From contig CAZLGT010000011.1 of the NCBI GenBank assembly GCA_964559175.1, forward strand, positions 29,752 to 93,751: a DNA stretch of 64,000 nucleotides. Reading direction: 5' to 3'. The notes under the pieces were generated by a model, which saw only the letters and a program-made list of their open reading frames with translations, did not search any database and was not told the origin of the DNA. Numbering within the stretch: the stretch's first letter is position 1; each line of letters starts with the position of its first letter. The stretch is from Mariniphaga sp964559175 (GTDB lineage: Bacteria > Bacteroidota > Bacteroidia > Bacteroidales > Prolixibacteraceae). Position numbers and translations under genes: made by a program. Of the stretch, positions 60,153-64,000 are shown piece by piece.

Positions 60153-61358
60153 ATGAAAAAATTAAAAGTAATGACCGTCGTCGGCACCCGCCCCGAAATA
60201 ATCCGCCTCTCGCGGGTAATGGCCCGGCTCGACGAATCCGAAGCCATTGAGCACATTACCGTGCACACCGGCCAAAACTACGATTACGAACTCAACGAGA
60301 TATTCTACGAAGACCTCGGCATCCGTAAACCCGACTATTTTCTGAATGCTGCCGGCGCCACCGCCACCGCTACCGTAGGACAAATATTAATCAACATTGA
60401 ACCGGTTTTGGAAGAAGTGCAACCTGATGCCTTTTTGGTGCTGGGCGACACCAACAGTTGCCTGTGTGCCATCCCGGCCAAAAAACGGCATATCCCCATC
60501 TTCCACATGGAAGCCGGCAACCGTTGTTTCGACCAGCGGGTGCCCGAGGAAACCAACCGGAAAATTGTGGACCATATTTCTGACATTAATCTTACATACA
60601 GCAGCATTGCCCGCGAATACCTGTTGCGTGAAGGCCTCCCTGCCGATCGTATAATAAAAACCGGCAGCCCCATGTTTGAGGTACTGAATCATTATATGCC
60701 AAAAATTCAGGCCTCCGATGTACTTAATCGGCTTAACCTTGAAAAAGAAAAATTCTTCGTCGTCTCCGCCCACCGCGAAGAAAACATCAACAGCGAAAAG
60801 AATTTTAACGGATTGATTGAATCCCTGAACCAGATTGCCGAAAAATACAACTATCCCATCATCGTCTCCACCCACCCCCGCACCCGCAAAAAACTCGAGA
60901 CTCTGAATTCCGACTCCAATACTTTAAACTTTAAACCTGAAACTTTAAACTCTGAACCTGAAACTTTAAACTCTGAACCCAAAACTCATAAACTCATCCA
61001 GTGGATGAAGCCATTGGGGTTCAGTGACTACAACGCCCTCCAGCTAAACGCCTTCGCCGTCCTCTCCGACAGCGGCACCATCTCCGAAGAATCCTCCATC
61101 CTCAACTTCCGTGCACTCAACATCCGCGATGCCCACGAACGCCCCGAAGCCATGGAAGAAGCCTCGGTGATGATGGCAGGCCTGAACCCTGAACGTATTT
61201 TGCAAGGCCTGATGCAGTTGCAAACCCAGAAAACCGGGGAAGAACGAAATTTCAGGCTGGTGGGTGATTATTCCATGCCGAATGTGAGCGACAAAGTAGC
61301 CCGGATAATCCTGAGCTATACCGACTATATAAAACGTACCGTTTGGAGCGGGCAGTAA
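60153..61358 (+). CDS. capG: UDP-N-acetyl sugar 2-epimerase of the FucNAc pathway, CapG/FnlC/WbjD type, with in-frame insertion
   Basis: Last enzyme of UDP-L-FucNAc synthesis. It belongs to the non-hydrolysing UDP-GlcNAc 2-epimerase fold: TVVGTRPEIIRLSRVMARLD, HTGQNYDYELNEIFYEDLG, HMEAGNRCFDQRVPEE, SDSGTISEESSILNF and HERPEAMEEASVM. At 401 residues it is about 25-30 longer than relatives. The extra is a repeat tract at about 249-280 (TLNSEPETLNSEPKTH), between HPRTRKKLE and IQWMKPLGFSDYN, on the protein surface by inference. It follows the REP/transposase block. Confidence 0.9.
   Translation: MKKLKVMTVVGTRPEIIRLSRVMARLDESEAIEHITVHTGQNYDYELNEIFYEDLGIRKPDYFLNAAGATATATVGQILINIEPVLEEVQPDAFLVLGDTNSCLCAIPAKKRHIPIFHMEAGNRCFDQRVPEETNRKIVDHISDINLTYSSIAREYLLREGLPADRIIKTGSPMFEVLNHYMPKIQASDVLNRLNLEKEKFFVVSAHREENINSEKNFNGLIESLNQIAEKYNYPIIVSTHPRTRKKLETLNSDSNTLNFKPETLNSEPETLNSEPKTHKLIQWMKPLGFSDYNALQLNAFAVLSDSGTISEESSILNFRALNIRDAHERPEAMEEASVMMAGLNPERILQGLMQLQTQKTGEERNFRLVGDYSMPNVSDKVARIILSYTDYIKRTVWSGQ
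60896..60993 (+). repeat. Low-complexity tract inserted in frame in capG
   Basis: Units such as CCTGAAACTTTAAACTCTGA are repeated. The 20-mer ACCTGAAACTTTAAACTCTG is the same as in the intergenic tracts at about 47277 and 49829. The tract codes for ETLNSEP repeats. Confidence 0.85.
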
Positions 61359-61455
61359 ATGTTTGGGAAAAGTTTTCAAACAGAATTGTTTCACAATATT
61401 AACACAAGTTTATAATCAACAACGATTGAACAGTTTTTCACTTTGCCATTTTAAC

Positions 61456-61463
61456 TATCTTTG
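61456..61463 (+). promoter_or_regulatory. -7 box upstream of the second GIY-YIG copy
   Basis: TATCTTTG followed by GCACCCG, as in other intergenic promoters of this region (47416, 51850, 62364). Confidence 0.5.
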
Positions 61464-61508
61464 CACCCGAAATTGAAAAGCGAACACATCCTCCGGCACG
61501 GCCAATAA

Positions 61509-62120
61509 ATGAAAGCATGGACCTACATAACAACAAACAAGGCAAACAAGGTACTTTACACCGGGGTAACAAGCGACCTTAAAGGGCGCATGGAAAGCCA
61601 CCGTACAAAGAAGTATCCAAACGCTTTCACCGCCCGTTACAACGCTGACAAACTTGTATGGTTCCAGGAGTTCGAAAGCATTATTGATGCAAGGACACGA
61701 GAGAAACAACTGAAGGCTGGGAATCGCGCCAGGAAGATAAAACTTATAGAAGAGATTAATTCGGAATGCCTGCCCGACTGCCTTAGTTCCAACAGGATGA
61801 TGCCATTCGGACGGTCAGGCGGGGAAAGACTTATACGAAACATTGTAAAGTGTAGGGGGCATGAGACCACGTCGGTCGTTCCTCCCTCGTGGAGTCCTGC
61901 TCCTAATAAACTTAGGAGTAGGAATAACCCTGGACAAAACAAACTTATTAGCACGATTTTGCGAGGGAGCACAGCGACCGCGGCAAACAACTTTCGTGGC
62001 ACGACTTCCCAAGTACAGACAACATTCGTGGTACGAGTCTGCGAGGGAGATTTTTTGCCGGAGAGAAACGGAGGTAAAAAAACGACCGCGGCAGCCCCAC
62101 GAATTTTAGCACTTAAATAA
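61509..62120 (+). CDS. GIY-YIG nuclease domain protein, copy B, with repeat-derived tail
   Basis: ATG start; residues 1-85 form a GIY-YIG domain almost identical in protein to copy A (KAWTYITTNKANKVLYTG, REKQLKAGNRARKIKL). The first 180 bp or so differ from copy A at many silent sites, whereas 61693-61852 is the same as 52214-52373 without difference. The remaining 90 codons are repeat DNA (GTACGAGTCTGCGAGGGAG type). The nuclease target is unknown. Confidence 0.75.
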   Translation: MKAWTYITTNKANKVLYTGVTSDLKGRMESHRTKKYPNAFTARYNADKLVWFQEFESIIDARTREKQLKAGNRARKIKLIEEINSECLPDCLSSNRMMPFGRSGGERLIRNIVKCRGHETTSVVPPSWSPAPNKLRSRNNPGQNKLISTILRGSTATAANNFRGTTSQVQTTFVVRVCEGDFLPERNGGKKTTAAAPRILALK

Positions 62121-62431
62121 TTAGATAATCTTTAAACTTTGAACTCTCTCTTTCCCCTCTGCCCTCAGCCCTCAAACCCTCAACCCCGCTGAAATATGCT
62201 CCCACCGTCGCATTTCACGGTTTACCCTGTGAAACGCGAAGCATGTTTCAATTGGGGGTAAACCTGAAACCTGTAACTTGAAACCTGTAACTGTCCTCTG
62301 AACTTTAAACTCGAAACCCGAAACTTTTCCCCCTTTCCCCATCCCCCTGTCTGCCATTTTGTTTATCTTTGCACCCTGAAAATAATAACAACACATTTTT
62401 AAAAGAACCACAATCATATTAGTCAATAAAC
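62121..62431. other. Intergenic repeat field upstream of wecB
   Basis: It holds a TTTACCCTGTGAAAC...GTTTCAATTGGGGGTAAA palindrome (about 62220-62264), GAAACCTGTAACTT tracts, and the 56-bp promoter repeat. No gene seen. Confidence 0.55.
62319..62374 (+). repeat. 56-bp promoter-carrying repeat, copy 2
   Basis: Identical to 51805-51860. Its TATCTTTG box (62364-62371) is the likely promoter of wecB, 61 nt before the start. Confidence 0.85.
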
Positions 62432-63520
62432 ATGAAGATTACTTTAATTGCCGGTGCGCGCCCGAATTTTATGAAAATTGCTCCTATTATTCATGCCATT
62501 AAAAACGCACAAACAGAAGGTAAGAATATTAGTTACAGGTTAGTGCATACCGGGCAACATTACGACCAAAAAATGAGCGATACCTTTTTTAAAGAGCTCA
62601 ACATACCGGAGCCAGACGTAAATTTAGGTTGTGGTGGCGGAACCCAGGCAGAGCAAACAGCAGCTATTATGGTAGCTTTTGAAAAAGAACTCATGGCAAA
62701 CCCAACCGATTTGGTAATGGTTGTGGGTGATGTTACCAGCACCATGGCGTGCAGCATTGTTGCCAAAAAGCTGAATACAAAAGTGGCCCATGTAGAAGCC
62801 GGTATCCGTTCCTGGGATTTAACCATGCCTGAAGAAATTAATCGAATGGTAACCGATGCATTGGCTGATTACTTCTTTACTACTACTGAACTGGCTAACC
62901 AAAACCTGCGTAATGCCGGAATACCCGATGACTGCATTTTCTTTGTAGGAAACGTAATGATTGACACCCTTTTGGCCAACCGCCATCGTTTTAAAAAACC
63001 GGCAGTTTGGAATGAATTGAAACTGGAAAAAGGAAACTATTTTGTAATAACTCTGCACCGCCCGGCCAATGTGGATGAAGCTGACAAGCTGAAAGCTTTA
63101 ATGAACGAAATAACCATACATACCCGAAAACTGCCGGTAATATTTCCCATGCACCCACGTACAGCTAAAATTTTTAAAGAATTGGGCATTTCTGCCGGCA
63201 ATCTTCATATTATAGAGCCATTGGGTTATTTGGAATTCAACTATTTGGTAGAAAATGCCAAAGCAGTTATTACCGATTCCGGCGGCATTACGGAAGAAAC
63301 TACGGTAATGGGAATTCCCTGCCTTACCCTGCGCGATAACACTGAGCGACCTGAAACAGTAGAAATTGGCACTAATGAACTAATAGGCACCAACCCGGCT
63401 GCCATTAAGCCGGCGCTCGAAAAACTTTTCAGCGGAAACTGGAAAACGGGAAATATCCCGGCATTATGGGATGGAAAAACAGCTAAAAGGATTATTGATG
63501 AACTGTTTAAGCTTTTTTAG
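62432..63520 (+). CDS. wecB: UDP-N-acetylglucosamine 2-epimerase (non-hydrolysing)
   Basis: This enzyme converts UDP-GlcNAc to UDP-ManNAc for the polysaccharide. A protein of 362 residues, typical length, with ARPNFMKIAPIIHAI, HTGQHYDQKMSDTFF, VAHVEAGIRSWDLTMPEE, TLHRPANVDE, FPMHPRT and ITDSGGITEETTVMGIPC with RDNTERPETVEIGTN. The motif set is that of WecB/MnaA. It is a different subfamily from capG and lacks any insertion. Confidence 0.94.
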   Translation: MKITLIAGARPNFMKIAPIIHAIKNAQTEGKNISYRLVHTGQHYDQKMSDTFFKELNIPEPDVNLGCGGGTQAEQTAAIMVAFEKELMANPTDLVMVVGDVTSTMACSIVAKKLNTKVAHVEAGIRSWDLTMPEEINRMVTDALADYFFTTTELANQNLRNAGIPDDCIFFVGNVMIDTLLANRHRFKKPAVWNELKLEKGNYFVITLHRPANVDEADKLKALMNEITIHTRKLPVIFPMHPRTAKIFKELGISAGNLHIIEPLGYLEFNYLVENAKAVITDSGGITEETTVMGIPCLTLRDNTERPETVEIGTNELIGTNPAAIKPALEKLFSGNWKTGNIPALWDGKTAKRIIDELFKLF

Positions 63521-63524
63521 TTGG

Positions 63525-63668
63525 GAAAAACGTACCAGCCTCAAAATTGCCTGCCCCGAGGAAATTGCACTTCACTTTGGCTGGATAACCCGTGAGCAGT
63601 TACAAAAACAAATAGAAGGCATGAAAGGAAAATATTTTGAATACCTGCAGAAAATTGCTTTAATCTAA
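63525..63668 (+). pseudogene. 3' relic of a glucose-1-phosphate thymidylyltransferase gene (rfbA-like)
   Basis: In a different frame from wecB, just after its stop, the sequence reads WEKRTSLKIACPEEIALHFGWITREQL and so on to a stop. This matches the RmlA/RfbA C-terminus (KIACPEEIA...GWI...QL). Only the last 45 or so residues are left, joined to the 3' end of wecB. Confidence 0.7.
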
Positions 63669-63752
63669 ATGTAGTACCGGCCTACAGCCCCTTTAGGGGT
63701 TTGGGGTACATCTTTTATCTTAATACTCAAAATCTCATAGCTGTAAAATTTC

Positions 63753-64000
63753 ATGTCTTTAAAACAAAAAACCGTTTCCGGCCTCCTTTGGAGCTTCATC
63801 GACCAGTTTGCCAACATGGGGATTAGCTTTATTGCCGGGATAATTCTGGCACGGTTGCTTTCACCGCGTGAATTCGGTTTAATAGGCATGATTACTGTTT
63901 TTATTGCTGTTTCCGAATCGTTTATCAACAGCGGGTTCAGCAGCGCATTAATCCGGAAAAAGAATTGCACCGATACCGATTTCTCCACCGTGTTTTATTT
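63753..64000 (+). CDS. Wzx-type polysaccharide flippase, 3' end beyond window
   Basis: The open frame starts MSLKQKTVSGLLWSFIDQFANMG and continues ISFIAGIILARLLSPREFGLIGMITVFI, the usual N-terminus of Wzx/MATE-like polysaccharide exporters (first two membrane helices). 82 codons are visible before the window ends. It would flip lipid-linked repeat units across the inner membrane and fits the Wza/Wzc export genes at 30.5-33.8 kb. The spacer 63669-63752 holds a short CCCCTTTAGGGG palindrome. Confidence 0.88.
   Translation, partial: MSLKQKTVSGLLWSFIDQFANMGISFIAGIILARLLSPREFGLIGMITVFIAVSESFINSGFSSALIRKKNCTDTDFSTVFY

Overview
The window looks like a chromosomal segment of an anaerobic or facultative member of the Bacteroidetes, probably near the Marinilabiliales/Prolixibacteraceae. 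The reasons are Bacteroidetes-type promoters (TAnnTTTG, several with an upstream TTTG at 18-19 bp), a trimeric NAD-linked [FeFe] hydrogenase, a K+-dependent membrane pyrophosphatase, and the family types present (YbbR next to CoaE, receiver-PPDK_N fusion, Bacteroidetes-type SerA). Placement below phylum is inference. No rRNA or tRNA gene was recognised.

Positions 1-29.4 kb are housekeeping DNA with tight operons: RNase D-like exonuclease (cut by the edge), RlmI, Fe-S CysH, an HPt protein, GcvT, the serC-serA-DUF1015 serine block, a receiver-PPDK_N fusion, the membrane pyrophosphatase, and a DHOD-like protein. At 14.4-24.9 kb lies a hydrogenase locus. hydB-hydA-hydC and a small ferredoxin follow six co-directional regulatory or sensor genes (two DRTGG proteins, two HATPase proteins, a HydA-like Fe-S protein that has lost catalytic residues, a PHP phosphoesterase). 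A divergent PAS/SpoIIE-phosphatase pair sits opposite. Then come DnaJ/TerB, CoaE, YbbR and a hybrid histidine kinase.

From 29.4 kb the window is a surface-polysaccharide region: UDP-xylose synthase, Wza-like and Wzc-like export proteins, an interval of unrelated genes (aromatic amino-acid decarboxylase, acylphosphatase, ApbE), and then sugar-nucleotide genes: nucleotide-sugar dehydrogenase, CapI 4-epimerase, the three UDP-L-FucNAc genes capE/capF/capG, WecB and a Wzx-type flippase that runs off the end.

From 40.9 to 62.4 kb this region is full of accreted material. It holds complete toxin-antitoxin modules of several types plus an orphan antitoxin, three AlbA-type and/or RecG-C-like ATPase-wHTH proteins, GIY-YIG genes, a REP-associated transposase between inverted REP palindromes, relics of several genes, and three further CapI copies that are broken or fragmentary. 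Intergenic DNA is made of low-complexity tracts (ACCAGCAACC, GAACTTTGAACTCC types) and many short palindromes. Some of these repeats also lie in frame inside genes: the dehydrogenase, capG and the capI copies. One capI copy is broken by a 72-bp inverted-repeat element with a 6-bp target duplication.

The points most worth following are (1) a 27-nt leader motif with core GGCGGAGCT found four times, resembling the RfaH ops/JUMPstart signal; (2) in-frame palindromic and low-complexity insertions, reminiscent of Rickettsia palindromic elements; (3) tetrapeptide repeats of different sequence at the same domain junction in three paralogous ATPases; and (4) the hydrogenase-linked signalling module. 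Two 100-N assembly gaps (42346-42445 and 44910-45009) are flanked by identical sequence and may not be real gaps.
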